The notes: generated by a model not told the origin, from the sequence alone. A stretch of 64,000 nt of DNA from Chondrus crispus (GCF_000350225.1 NW_005178981.1:186001-250000); one strand, 5' to 3'; shown: positions 51,658 to 63,074, counted from the first letter of the stretch. Program-made: numbers and translations.

Positions 51658-53721
51658 CGAAGCGCCCGCCAGGTCGACCGACGTAAATTTTGGGGGATGA
51701 GCGGGGAATGCCCTGGCTTCCATGCGGGCTTGCGCACGTGGAGGGCGCTGATTGGCGGGATGGAGGGGCTCAATGTAACGGGCCTTGCTGGTGGTGGCGT
51801 CCACTCTCCTATGCCATGCCATCAAGCTTTGCTGGGCAGAAACACACACGTCCGCACACACCCATGTCCTACTGAACAAAAGCGCGTTAAAGGGCCGATA
51901 GAGGTTGCGTTATTCCATCGATATCTCCTTCATTGACAGTTCCGATGCCATAGAAGCTTTTCGGGGTGGGGACGTCAGCCAACGATCCCATGACTCATCG
52001 CACATTGCAACCACCAACCCTCTCAAGGGTTTCGGAAGAATGCCGCGGTGTTGATCCGGGCATCATTAATCTGCAGCCTGTACACAGCCCTGGTACCGCT
52101 ATGCTGCCGCATCGCGAGAGTAGAGATAAACAGGATCATTGCAGTGGATACATGTAAGAGCCTTCTGTGGCGTGGTACTGGACAGCTTTGTATCGTAAGC
52201 TTTGATACACACGTGGCTGTTGGGAAGAAGGGAGCCTATAACGGACGTGGCACGGGCGAGGATCGAGGCGTGGCAATGGAGACTGAATTTCAGAAGTGGT
52301 CCCCGGTGTGCTTTCCCAGCATGGAAACCACGGATTGCATCCTCGGATTGCAACCGGGGATTCCACTGCTGAGAGCGTAGCGTGGTGTGGCGCACAATCG
52401 ATGATACTTCGAGAATCATCGGGGGTTGTCCTTTCAATGCTGGAATAATCCCAGCGCAGTCCATCGGGAGGCGGCGGTGGGGGGGGGGGAGGAGGAAAGG
52501 GGCGATGCAACGTCGTGGCTCGTGTCCAACGTGCGATTTTCTGTGTCGTATGTCTTGCTGGAAGAGAAGCAGATGTCATAAAGACATTAACGGGGACGGA
52601 ATGCAGCTAGGTCGAAAGCAATACCAAAGTGGAATGAAAGATACAGATGGTCAAGGCGCGGCTGAGTGAGGATTGGTGCGACACAGCCAAGAATACTTAC
52701 AAGAAAGAATAGGGGACGAGGATGTGTTTTTCTTCGGCATTCATTTTTGTAGCAGCCGCCCCGCGGGGATTTATCTCTTGAGGCAAGACACGTGAGGGGG
52801 TGGAATACGCACAAGGAGCGGGGGTGTCTTGGGTATGTGGCCGCGTCTCTGGCAGCAGCTTGTTCGACAGAGCGCATTCTCTGAGTGCAATAGGATTACA
52901 TCTGCGGACACATCGTCTCTTGCGTTGATAAGCACGAGACGCTCATATGCCAAAAGGCACCCCTCCTCACTCCCAACTGGACGCAACGGTTGGAAATGTG
53001 GGAAAGGCTGAGAGCACGTTACGTTCATTGCGAATAAGCCCAAGTTGCGCCAAAAGTACTGCACTTAGGAGGATTAGTTTCTGAAAGTAGGAGACTTGTC
53101 CCAACGTCCTAGATCGCTCTGAGCGGCTCTGTGGCTGCCACCATCTTGTCCCCCCGTCACTGCTTCCCCTGTCCACGAGGGTTCCAACACCCGCCGCACA
53201 TCCCTGAACTCCGCCTCCGCCATGGTCGCTTACAAACTCGCATTCCCCACGCTTGCGGGCAAGATGCTTTTTGTCCTCTAGTTTCTGCTTGAAAAGCTTC
53301 CCGAAGTTCATCGGTGATGTACGGAGCGTACGTGACCCTACTTGCTCGAATCCGGGCGCACTGTTTTCGATTCATGGGCTCGGAAGAGACCAGTCCCATG
53401 GAGCTCCCTCAAGCCCACGCCCTTACGTTCCGTCTAGCGCCCCACCTTGGTTCAGGCCCGCTTTTGTCCGCACCCCTCTCTCTGCTCTTCTTATCCGCAA
53501 AGCCTGACTGCATCGCGCAATGCACTCTCCCCAAGTGCTATGCAGGATAGCACGACTTAGAGGCCCCCAGAAGCGAGCAACGGCGTCCTCCCGTGGCCCT
53601 CCAGCCGCTTCCTCGTGGCGGGAGCTGTTCGCGGAGGTAGCAGTTGGCCACGTCGGCGAGGCGGAGCTAAAAGAGCGGGTACAGAAGCTGCTCAATGGCG
53701 TCGGGATTAACCTGCATCACA
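51658..53721. other. No supported gene
   Basis: Many short frames on both strands, with no domain or repeat recognised. It includes a G-run near 52482. Confidence 0.45.
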
Positions 53722-53896
53722 GGAACTGATGCTGCACCGCCTGAACGAGGTGCAGTTTCAACTACTCGCCGACGGGAACATTGGAGATGCGGTGTCACAG
53801 GCGCGCCGGGAGATTACGGGGCTGAGGGACTACGGTCGTGATACGATAGAGGTGATGAGGGGGTTTGCTACAGCTCTGCTTGGCGGAAGGGAGTGA
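53722..53896 (+). pseudogene. Possible last exon or gene fragment, unknown
   Basis: After 'catcacag' (a possible splice acceptor) a frame reads 'ELMLHRLNEVQFQLLADGN' and ends 'RGFATALLGGRE' before TGA. It is amphipathic and helical, and it looks like true protein sequence rather than noise. A helical stretch in another frame just upstream ('EAELKERVQKLLNG') may be an earlier exon or part of the same fragment. No family is recognised. Confidence 0.3.
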
Positions 53897-54628
53897 GACG
53901 TGGGACCAAGGTTGGAGGAAAAGGCTTTAGTTGTTTGTAATGCGTGCTCATCGTGTGTTTGTCGTTCAGTAAATTTTTTTTGCGTGTTTCGAAGTGTGCG
54001 AAACGAATGGTGTCGGTAGAGTTTGAAGCGAGAGTGCAAATGCGGCTGTCGCCGCGCTACAGTACGAGCGAGATGGAAGGGTTCGACCTGAACAGGTGGC
54101 CTTCACGCCACCTGCATAGAGCATCGCCAATGGGACATGGGCAACCTATCATTCGTAAGGCATGTGTGCGGGCAGCGAGCGGGACGCTGTATCGAGGGAC
54201 GAGGGAGAAAGGAAAGGGTGGAAGAGGGACGGACGTGGGAGAAGAGTGTCTGAAGAGGGTCACGGGCGACTCATTGGCATGTTGGCTTGAATGTTTGAAG
54301 GTCATTGCAAGAGCGGATGCGAGATTTCAACGTCACAGGAGTGATGGAAAAACTTGGACAAAGACGAGAAGAACGATAGAACGATACTGGTACAGTTGCA
54401 TACGGCCGATCATAAGGCCAAAAGCCTCCCAGTGCTCCGTGGGGGAGGTTTCGACGGCTAGGTACAAAAAATCGCTGACGCGTCTCTCATCTTGTCAGAC
54501 TTCGAATAATTGAACAACTGAACGGGGGTTGCCCTACATTTTGGACAACGCCAAAATAGCTCGGATAGCAAATTATTTGAAAACAACCGTATGGGGGAGG
54601 TGGGGGGGCGCAGCAGCCGCGAGGAAGG
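53897..54628. other. No supported gene
   Basis: No convincing coding region or repeat is visible before the GC-rich tandem duplication. Confidence 0.4.
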
Positions 54629-54885
54629 GCGCGGCTCTACAGCGCTGGGAGGGGCCGGCTGTGGACGCGGAGTCGTGCGGTGTGACGCGCGCGTCTCGAC
54701 GGCGTGAGCGCGTGCCATAGACTCACGGTGCAGCGGGCGTCACGGGGTGGGGCGCGGCTCTACAGCGCTGGGAGGGGCCGGCTGTGGACGCGGAGTCGTG
54801 CGGTGTGACGCGCACGTGTTGACAGCACGAGCGCGAGTCATAGGCTCACGGCGCAGCCGGCGTCACGGGGGGTGGGGCGCGAATT
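54629..54885 (+). repeat. Two copies of a GC-rich 123-bp tandem repeat
   Basis: 'gcggctctacagcgctggga' starts at 54631 and again at 54754, a 123-bp period, and a third start ('ggtggggcgcg') is visible near 54873. The copies differ at a few bases. The repeat stands directly upstream of the truncated ABC transporter remnant. Confidence 0.85.
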
Positions 54886-55222
54886 TTGCGTTTTCGTGGG
54901 ACAGGCGTCGGACACCAGCGACGGCGTCGGTCACCTTTATAATAATATAAAAAACGTCAATAAATGTTGCAGATTTCAATTGTATGTCGCCAATTTTTAC
55001 AGCATACATCTACTTTACGGCGCGGGGGGGGGAGAGAGGGGGACGCACACCGTCTTTCAGCCCACAACTGCAGCTCTGTACCCCATTCCGCAGTACAGGG
55101 GGTGCCCCGTTTTAGCGCACACCAATTTAACGGATGACCCGATTTTGCGCACATAGGTCCGGGGTGCACGAAAAAGTATGATAAATTTCTAAACAGTACC
55201 TTTTGGCAACGGGAGGGGTCGG

Positions 55223-57116
55223 CCAGCTGAGTGGTATTGGATCTTGATCGGAGTCGTTGGAGCGGCGGTTGCCGGTTCCGCCTTTCCAGTCATGTCTATT
55301 GTCTTCTCAAGGGTAAGATCGAACGGATAATGATTTGTTCTCGGCGTGCTTTGGGTTATCCTGATTCTCGTCTCGTCTGTTTTTGCGATGTTCCATTGTT
55401 CTTGTTGCTAACCGTGTTTATGTCTACTGCATGTGGTTACGTTACACTTCGTATTGTCCAAACTCCAGGTCATTTTTGTCATAATGCGACCGGCAGATAA
55501 CACTCCAGGGGAGATTCGGAAGTGGTGTCTCTACTTCGTTGCGATTGGGGGTGGTTCTTTCTTCGGCTACTTCTGTCAGTCGTCTGGATTGGGAATTAGT
55601 GGAGAGCGACTGACATTGAAACTGAGGCGGAGAAGTTTCAGAGCTATCTTGAGACAGGAAATGGGATTTTTCGATGAGACGAAGAACTCAGTGGGCGCCC
55701 TCACAACACGACTTGCCACTGAGGCCTCGCTGGTGAAGGGTGTAACTGGGGATACATTGGGTTTCATGTCGTTCGCTTTGAGCACAATTTTTACTGGGTT
55801 TGCTATAGCATATGAAGCGTGCTGGCGCGTAGCCCTCGTGGTCCCGATTATGGCTATTTGTGATGCATTGCAAATGAAACTGATGACAGGTTTTGACGCT
55901 GATTCGGAGAAGATGTACGCAGATGTACGCAGAGGCGGGTACTATTGCGTCCGAGGCAGTGAATAACTTTGATACCGTTACATCCGTGGGTGTGCAGGAT
56001 GTCTTCTTGCGAAAATATAACGCAGCACTTGAGATTCCAATTAGGAATGGGCGCAAGTCAGCAATGGTTGCCGGGATAATGTTCGGTATCTCCGAGTTTC
56101 TATCTCAAGCACTCTGGACTGTGAGCTTTTGGATTGGCTCGATCTTTGTCCGCAATGGATTTTGCGATTTTCCCGAGCTTATGACGGCGATCACGGGACT
56201 TCTCTTCGCCGGGATGATGCTTGGAAATGCCAGTGGTCAAGCCAGTGATGTGAGCAAGGCGAAAATTGCTGCTACCAAAATCTTCCGCCTTTTGGATCGT
56301 GAATCGGGCATTGACCCAAGTAAGAAGACTGGAGAGGTGTCTTCAATTTCCGGTCATCTGGCGGCAGAAGGGTTGCGATTTGAGTATCCGTCGCGTCCGG
56401 ACGTTCACGTTCTTCGAGGGGCATCCATTGAAGTATCTCAGGGCCAAACGTTAGCATTGGTTGGAGCTAGTGGATGTGGAAAATCTACGACTATTGCCCT
56501 TTTGGAGCGATTCTACGATCCTCGCGAAGGGACTATTCGAATTGATGATACTGAAATCCGAGAGTACAACCTGAATCACCTGCGATTCAACTTGGGTCTT
56601 GTTTCCCAAGAGCCTGATCTTTTGAATAGGAGTATACGGGACAATATTGCCTACAGGCTGGACCACTCTGATGGGACTCCGGTGACAGATGACACAATCA
56701 TAGCAGCTGCGAAGGCTGCCAATGCTCACTCATTCATTTCAGAACTGGAAGACGGATATGACACTGTCGTTGGCGCACGGGGGGAAAGACTTTCAGGCGG
56801 GCAACGGCAGCGCGTGGCAATCGCTCGAGCGCTTGTGCGAGAGCCCCGAATCCTTCTACTGGACGAAGCAACTTCTGCACTCGATGCGGTGTCGGAGCGA
56901 GTTGTACAAGACGCGTTGGACAAGGCAGCAGCAGAACGCACGACGGTGGCCGTCGCGCATCGGTTGTCTACAGTGAAGAACGCCGATGTGATAGCGGTGG
57001 TGTCAAAGGGTCGGATTGTGGAAAGCGGAAAACATGAACAGCTGCTGCGCATTCCGAATGGAGAGTATGCGAACCTGGTTAAGAACCAGTTGACTGAAGC
57101 GACCGACGAAGACTGA
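55223..57116 (+). pseudogene. ABCB-type transporter, C-terminal half remnant
   Basis: Exon 1 (55223-55312) encodes 'EWYWILIGVVGAAVAGSAFP', the start of the second membrane domain of a P-glycoprotein-like ABCB transporter. A 156-bp intron follows (GT at 55313, AG at 55467-55468), then exon 2 from 55469. The membrane part continues with 'FFDETKNSVGALTTRLATEA'. The ATPase domain is complete: Walker A 'GASGCGKST', signature 'LSGGQRQR', Walker B 'ILLLDEATSALD', and switch His in 'VAHRLST'. The first membrane domain and first ATPase domain are missing, with GC-rich repeats in their place. A 10-bp tandem duplication, 'agatgtacgc' at 55911-55920 and 55921-55930, shifts the frame near the end of the membrane part. 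It is therefore a 5'-truncated pseudogene, or a gene with a sequence error. The substrate is unknown. Confidence 0.85.
55313..55468 (+). other. Intron in the ABC transporter remnant
   Basis: It begins GTAAGA and ends CTCCAG. It is in phase 0 and joins two parts that together read as a normal ABCB membrane-domain start ('MSIVFSR' then 'VIFVIMRPADN'). This is the clearest intron in the window. Confidence 0.75.
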
Positions 57117-57774
57117 ACACCAAGACGCATCAGTTTGCCCTCGTAGCGGGATGCGTAAGCAGTCATCTGGTTTTCCGAACTTTCTGTACGTAGAATATGA
57201 GGCATATGTACATGTACTGTACTGTAGAGACTTGCTGAAGTGATCTGAATGGTGAGGATGATGTGGAGCTGTCCCCGCGACAGCCATCCCCAAAAAGAAA
57301 TTCGCCGCTCGAGGTCATGGGCGTCCGTGGGCTGCGTAATCATTGTGTGATGTCTCAATCTTTAATAACCGCAAGGCCTTCCCTTTTGTCATGCTTCCGT
57401 GTGCTGCTCTGAACGTTAGACTTTGTTTGAAGGAAGAAGGCTTGAAATACTGTAGACGGAGCCGGATCGAAAGGGCGGGGGTAGAATCATAGATAAGAGG
57501 GGAGGATCCGGCGGCATCTATTTCCCTGCGTGTAGCTGTGAAGGAAAGGCCGCGTATCCGATAGTGAGGGTCTGATTGGGCACGGTGCGGGGTCTCTGAA
57601 GAAAATCCTATCCTCTCACTGTGTACCGTACACACTTGCACGTACAGTATCTCACTTATCTTACACGTGGACTTGAGGTCTGGTAGGGAGGGGCACGGAA
57701 CAAGGAAATGATTCCAAGGTTAGTTTAGAATTGGGGGAGGGCAAAGGCGAGGGCCAGAGCCAGGGCGCAAGACA
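57117..57774. other. No supported gene
   Basis: Short frames only. It probably includes the 3' flank of the transporter remnant. Confidence 0.4.
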
Positions 57775-58026
57775 ATGACCATGGATGTTTTCGACATTTT
57801 GAAAAGAGAAGCGGTTGTACATTGCCCTCATTTTTTCACTTTGGTAGATGATGCCGACCTGGGACTTTGGTCCAATATCATGAAAGCCTTTACCCCCTGT
57901 ATTCTAAAAAGGCTCGAAAAGCTATCGGCCTCAGCGACACCAGCTCCGGCTGCGACGGGGAAAAGTAACTATCTAGAGACACCGTGCCACGAAGAAATTG
58001 TCGATAGCGACGCTGAAGTGGGCTGA
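57775..58026 (+). CDS. Possible small protein (83 aa), unknown
   Basis: The frame begins at ATG (57775), with a second ATG in strong context (accATGG, 57781), and ends in TGA. The protein has a helical N-terminal part ('DVFDILKREAVVHCPHFF') and an acidic, Ser/Ala-rich tail. There is no known domain and no paralogue in the window. It may be a chance frame. Confidence 0.25.
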   Translation: MTMDVFDILKREAVVHCPHFFTLVDDADLGLWSNIMKAFTPCILKRLEKLSASATPAPAATGKSNYLETPCHEEIVDSDAEVG

Positions 58027-58368
58027 GGCCCTATGGTCTCTTGTACGACACGCTGTACTGCACAGTACTTAAAAAGGTTAAATAATGTGGAAATATTTTC
58101 TGCAATAGCACCGTCTGCGCTGGTCGCAACTTCCGCCCCTAAACCAGCTGGCGTTGTTCAGACTCTGAACAACGCGAGATGGTTTGCGTGTTACCTTGTG
58201 AAGAGAGAGGAAGGGATCTGCGGCGGCTTAGGTCCTTTCTACCTGGCACTTAGTCATGGTCAGCAGTGATTGGCCCCTTTATTCATATAGAAACACCATC
58301 TGTACATGTTTAAAGCGAGGCAGATATACAGTGCGCGATATTATAGAATGGCATTGTTCTACCTGCCG

Positions 58369-58606
58369 AATTTTCTCCCCTGTCTGCACAACTTTATTGT
58401 ACTGTACAGAGGAGAAAATGCGCTGGCCGTTCTACCCGGCGAATTTTCTCCTCTGTGTGTACAATTTTATTGTACTGTACAGTGGAGAAAAGCCGCTGGG
58501 TGAAACGGCCCTCTCAGGGCGCGACTGTGTGTACAATTTTATTGTACTGTACAGAGGAGAAAATCAGCTGTGTGAAACGGCCCTCTCAGGGCGCGACAAG
58601 TTCGAG
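58369..58606 (+). repeat. Three hairpin-forming repeats, 58-85 bp
   Basis: Each copy holds 'attttctcc' and, about 25 bp on, 'ggagaaaa', with 'gtacaat' and 'attgtac' arms around a TTT loop. The exact core GTACAATTTTATTGTAC lies at 58459-58475 and 58531-58547, with a weaker form near 58388-58402. The last two copies share the tail 'gtgaaacggccctctcaggg'. An RNA of this region would fold into a long stem. Origin unknown. Confidence 0.75.
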
Positions 58607-59075
58607 ATTCGTGGGCGAAATCAGGAATGGCCCGCTGGGACCACTCGCCAGACTGAATGTACTGTATTACCCCACGCCTTTCACACTTAAAAGCCGGCGA
58701 CATAGTGGTGGCCGCCAAACCCAACAGACCCTCATCTATCTGTTTCTAAAAAGGATTCGGGGTAATTTACAGTATGCCAGGTGACTTGATTCGGGTGCAT
58801 CCGTCGGCAAAAACGCTCCGATCAGGCTCAAAGTCCCTGATGGCCATCCGACACGTACATCTACAAGTTTTATCACAGAGTTTGGAAACATCCAATTGCG
58901 TTAATAATGAAACTTCATTTACGCAGTTCGTGCTAAACGGAATCTTTATATTTCCTGACTGGGTTTTCCACATCCGACCGAGAATTGATTTCTTTCTGTG
59001 AGTCTGATCGCGTTTCAATTGTATTCGAATTGGCGCTTGTTCTGGGCGCCGTCTACACGCCGCCCTCCTATCATC

Positions 59076-61655
59076 ATGGGAAGCGGCTTGAGTACCACCC
59101 GTCACTCGTCCAATCCCTCGTCTCACCACTCGTCTCCTTTCCCTCGTCGCCGTGTCAAGAGAACCCGCCGCAAACATCGCGATTGCCCCTCGCCAATCAT
59201 TTCGGATGTCCACGATCAGCGCGTCTCCGGTTCGCCTCCCGATTTCGAGGCTTCGGAACCCGACCTAACCCTCCGTTACCGGAACGGGCCGCTTGCCCCC
59301 AATCTGCGCAGGTCACGCACTCCACCTACTCCGAACCAACGCCCCAACAGTCACATGCGCGATCCTTCCCAGCATCACCCGTATGAGCCTTCTCGAGAGG
59401 GACCCATGGGCAGTGTTCCAGACCCTCCTCACCTGCCTGTTAAGGACACCTTTCCATCTACCGACGCCCCCGCAAGTCCTACCACCGCTCACGTCAGATA
59501 TGGCCGCCCTGAGCGTCTAGGTCTGGACCGAAAGGATTTTATTAACGTTCACCGCAAAGATTACACAGGAAGGATTGAGCTTCTTCAGGGCTCGGTCGAG
59601 GGTCTTGCCAAAGAAGATGAGACCGATGTCCTCATCGTCTATCTCTGCGAGCGCGGCTTGTACAAAGCCAATCGCGATTCGTCACTCGCTGCTCTTAATA
59701 GGGCAAAACTCTCCCTCCCAAGCTTGGAGAAGGAATCTAAACCCCAGCCATCTTATCGCAGACATTACCACTGTTGGCTATCGCGCCAAATACCTCGGCC
59801 TCGTCCGGTCGGCTTCGAGTACAAGAGATTACTGGTCTACGAGGATCCCGGAGAAGAACTCACGAGGGATGATAACATTGTTTTGGATATTGTCAAATGT
59901 CTCACCACTGTCATCGGTGGTGATGTCAGGATCGAGTCTGTTCTTATCCCTTTGTCGGGTGCCCTGCTCTCGCCCTCCCTCAGAAAGCACTTTGTGAAAG
60001 CTGCCGTCGAGGTGTCTTATGCCTGGATGCGCATGGGCCTGCCTCTTCGCTCTGTCAAGATCTTATTACCGGAGACCGATATTACGAAGGATATCGAAAC
60101 TTTTAGGAAGGTTCGCGATGCCTTAACTAGACCTTCTATTTCCCCCACCCTTGGCCCTGCTCCGTCCCGCCATGTCTACTTTTCCTACGCCCAGAAGGAT
60201 AAGGAGGCGGCCAGGGACATGATCTCTTATCTTTCTTCAAAGAATCCTGCCATTCGGATCTTTGAAGCTGAATCTCGCGATATTACCATCCGTAAGCGAG
60301 GTGTGGTGGACAACAGTATTATGGGAGCTGTGAGCGCCAGTCGCATCTTCCTTGCGTTACTTTCGGATGACTACTTCCATTCTGTTGAGTGCACGGAAGC
60401 CTTCTCGCTAGCATACTGCAGAGATTTCGAGTCACAGGGTAACTTTATTATTCCCTTGTTTTGGCGATCATGTGATCTTACGCCACTTGCTAAGCGTCTT
60501 GTCGTCACGGAGGGTGTCGATTGTCGGGAGGCGTCGTTTGAGAAGGCACGGACTCTGCTGGACGAGATCCTATCCGCGTTGACAGCACGGAGCCCTCGGG
60601 GTGATGCCGGGCCCAGCCCAGAGGAGATCCTTGAGGGTGCTGCGGCCGGATCAGGAATCAATGGCATCACTGGTCATGAAGAGCAACAGCTGCGTATCGC
60701 AGAAAATCTCCTCATGAAGAAGGGCGGCAATGATAACGAACTTTTCGAAGCGCTGGCGGAGCAACCTGATCCGGATGAGACCGTTTCACAGATGTTCTTT
60801 GATGCCGCATGGCGAAGAGCTTGGGCTGTTGACTTTAGGGAGATCGTGTTTGGTCCGAGAATTGGTGCTGGAGGATTTGGAGAGGTGTACAAATGTAAGT
60901 ACGAGGAGAAGATGGTGGCGGTGAAGACTTTGCAAAAGGTGGAAGACGACGATCCGAATGCGCTCATGGGCGAATTTATGGTGGAAATGAAGCTGATGTC
61001 TAAGCTCCGACACTCCAACATTGTACAGTTCAAAGGAGCATGTATCCACGTTCCAAACTTGGCAATCATCTTGGAGTTTATGCCTGGGGGCAATCTGTAC
61101 CGCGCCATTCATCGCAGACGTAGAAATGTTCTTGGAGCGTTTCCACTTCTCAAGATTGTGTGGATCGCATTTGGCGTAGCAAAGGGAATGGCGTTCTTGC
61201 ACAGCCAGTATCCTGTTATTATCCATCGCGATGTGAAGTCACCAAATATTCTGCTAGGGACAAACGTTCGGGAAGTCAAAATCTCGGACTTTGGGCTGAG
61301 CAGACTACGAGTCAACTCGTACGTTAACACGGGCCCAGGAGGTACTCCTGAATGGATGGCACCTGAACTTTTGAGACAAGACGCCTTCAACGAGAAATCA
61401 GACGTGTTTTCGTTTGGCGTAATTCTTTGGGAACTGGTCATGTGTGAGAAGCCATGGCGTGATGAGCACCCCATGCAAATTTTATATAAGGTTGGTAATC
61501 GCGGTCTCAAACTTCCGACGCCACCGCCAGAACAATGTGGCCCTGAGCTTAGACAGATGATTGTGGAGTGCTTTGCAGACGATCCCAGCCGACGACCTGA
61601 ATTCCGTAATATTGCTGCAAGGTTAGAAGACATGTGCAAGCAATTTGATACCTAG
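59076..61655 (+). CDS. TIR-like/TKL protein kinase fusion
   Basis: An intact, intronless gene of 859 codons. The frame is open further upstream, but the ATG at 59076 gives MGSGLSTT, a good N-myristoylation signal, and follows a typical leader. Residues about 1-150 are disordered, rich in Ser, Pro and Arg. Residues about 170-350 form a globular domain of uncertain class. Residues about 364-500 are TIR-like ('HVYFSYAQKDKEAARDM', 'IFLALLSDDYFHS'), with Glu-441 in 'VECTEAF' at the place of the NAD-cleaving glutamate of TIR enzymes. Residues about 588-855 are a complete tyrosine-kinase-like Ser/Thr kinase: Gly loop 'GAGGFGEV', 'VAVKTL' Lys, 'HRDVKSPN' (about 717), 'DFGLSR' (about 737), 'GTPEWMAPE'. 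All kinase key residues are present. I infer a membrane-attached signalling, perhaps immune, kinase. Confidence 0.88.
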   Translation: MGSGLSTTRHSSNPSSHHSSPFPRRRVKRTRRKHRDCPSPIISDVHDQRVSGSPPDFEASEPDLTLRYRNGPLAPNLRRSRTPPTPNQRPNSHMRDPSQHHPYEPSREGPMGSVPDPPHLPVKDTFPSTDAPASPTTAHVRYGRPERLGLDRKDFINVHRKDYTGRIELLQGSVEGLAKEDETDVLIVYLCERGLYKANRDSSLAALNRAKLSLPSLEKESKPQPSYRRHYHCWLSRQIPRPRPVGFEYKRLLVYEDPGEELTRDDNIVLDIVKCLTTVIGGDVRIESVLIPLSGALLSPSLRKHFVKAAVEVSYAWMRMGLPLRSVKILLPETDITKDIETFRKVRDALTRPSISPTLGPAPSRHVYFSYAQKDKEAARDMISYLSSKNPAIRIFEAESRDITIRKRGVVDNSIMGAVSASRIFLALLSDDYFHSVECTEAFSLAYCRDFESQGNFIIPLFWRSCDLTPLAKRLVVTEGVDCREASFEKARTLLDEILSALTARSPRGDAGPSPEEILEGAAAGSGINGITGHEEQQLRIAENLLMKKGGNDNELFEALAEQPDPDETVSQMFFDAAWRRAWAVDFREIVFGPRIGAGGFGEVYKCKYEEKMVAVKTLQKVEDDDPNALMGEFMVEMKLMSKLRHSNIVQFKGACIHVPNLAIILEFMPGGNLYRAIHRRRRNVLGAFPLLKIVWIAFGVAKGMAFLHSQYPVIIHRDVKSPNILLGTNVREVKISDFGLSRLRVNSYVNTGPGGTPEWMAPELLRQDAFNEKSDVFSFGVILWELVMCEKPWRDEHPMQILYKVGNRGLKLPTPPPEQCGPELRQMIVECFADDPSRRPEFRNIAARLEDMCKQFDT

Positions 61656-62074
61656 AGTATTGACACCCCGAACGGGAGCATTTGGGAAGAAATTTAAGAG
61701 AGCATCATAATCAAAGTGTCGTCCAGGATAGAGAGTTGCAGCGAAACTATTTTGGTAAAGAATTGCGGGAACTGATGCACAGATCCTACAGCGGCCGCTC
61801 CTGGCAATGCTAGTACACCGATAACAGGATTTAGTATGGGCCCGCCACTGCCACCCTCCTGACGCCTTCCCTTCTCCCTTTCCTCCTCCTCTCCTCCCTG
61901 GCCTTCCTCCAGGGCATGATGGGATATATTATAATAGGTTGTAGCTTCCGGACAACACTTGCATCTCCAAACTGGAGATGTCACTGTTTCTCCGACCCGA
62001 ACTTGAAAAGGTAGTTGTTTGGGTTTTCTCGTACACCCTCACACCACTGATCAACGACACTGATGGCCTGACTG
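61656..62074. other. 3' flank of the kinase gene, no supported gene
   Basis: No coding similarity. It includes a pyrimidine-rich stretch near 61855-61915. Confidence 0.45.
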
Positions 62075-62118
62075 GTTCTATATAAATGAAGGCCTGACGG
62101 CCTTCATTTATATAGAAC
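62075..62118. repeat. Perfect inverted repeat, 20-bp arms
   Basis: The arms GTTCTATATAAATGAAGGCC and its exact complement are separated by TGAC. Each arm contains TATATAAAT, so a TATA-like element faces both ways. No gene starts close by on either side. Confidence 0.9.
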
Positions 62119-62964
62119 ACACTCACTCTACTGCGTTGATGAAGAGACTGGGTGTAGCAGCTGCAGATGGGACCAATATTCGCTTCCGTAGGTTTCTAGA
62201 GTACAATAAACGTCATTATCTGAGCATTCTCGACTATACTCTACACACAACCGTACAGAGGTTTCTCCTTTCAACAGGTTCGGGCTGCACAAAAACAAAA
62301 TCATCAAGGCATGATGACTTGGAAAGTGTGGAACGCCGTGTAATCACTACTCTCTACGTGTCTTCATAAACCGAGAGAACCAAAAAAAGAAGAATCGAAA
62401 AGTAGACGGTTCCCTCCAATTCATCATAAACACGAAGCCTCGACGACGACTACTACTTCGTTATGCCTTAACCCTCCACTTTTCCCTCCATTCCTATGAC
62501 AGCTTCCTACGAATGAGTGAATTGGTAGTGAATTCTCTTGTCACATCCCCCTTCTTGCTTGTTGCCGCAAATTCGAGCATATCCCCGCGTACACATTATT
62601 TCTCTGCCTGATGTGCGCAAAACAGTAACGGATGATAAGGAATAAGGAATGTAAGGGGGAAGATATGGGGAATATCTGTTTGGCGGGAAATGCAAGGAAA
62701 ACGCGTGCGCGTCAAATTACGTTTGGCGGGATAAAGAAACGACTTAAATGAAGCGGTCGTCGAACGGGGCGACAGAGAGATATGCGAGAGATATGCGGCG
62801 AAAGCGGCGAGATATAAATGCGATGGAGCCGAGGGCAATGAGCAATGAAAAGGCCCAGGAATGAACGGCGACGAGGGCCTTTAGTGACCCAGCATGAATC
62901 AATGGACATCTAGGGCCCAGTGCGCAGGTGTAATGAGGTGTGCAGTTCTCGCAATTCTATGACG
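62119..62964. other. No supported gene
   Basis: Only short frames; a degenerate 'gagatatgcg' repeat occurs near 62780. Confidence 0.45.
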
Positions 62965-63060
62965 TTGTAGTATATCTGTGTACAACGCCGGGGCCCGGCG
63001 TTGTACACAGATATACTACAATGACGCCGGGGCCCGGCGTTGTACAGTACACAGATATAC
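62965..63060. repeat. 57-bp perfect palindrome followed by a partial copy
   Basis: 62965-62992 and 62994-63021 are exact inverted complements around one central base (62993), with the GC-rich centre CGCCGGGGCCCGGCG and flanks 'tatatctgtgtacaa'. A second, imperfect copy of the centre and right arm follows at 63024-63060. Such a sequence can form a cruciform. Confidence 0.92.
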
Positions 63061-63074
63061 ACCGCATACGGGAC

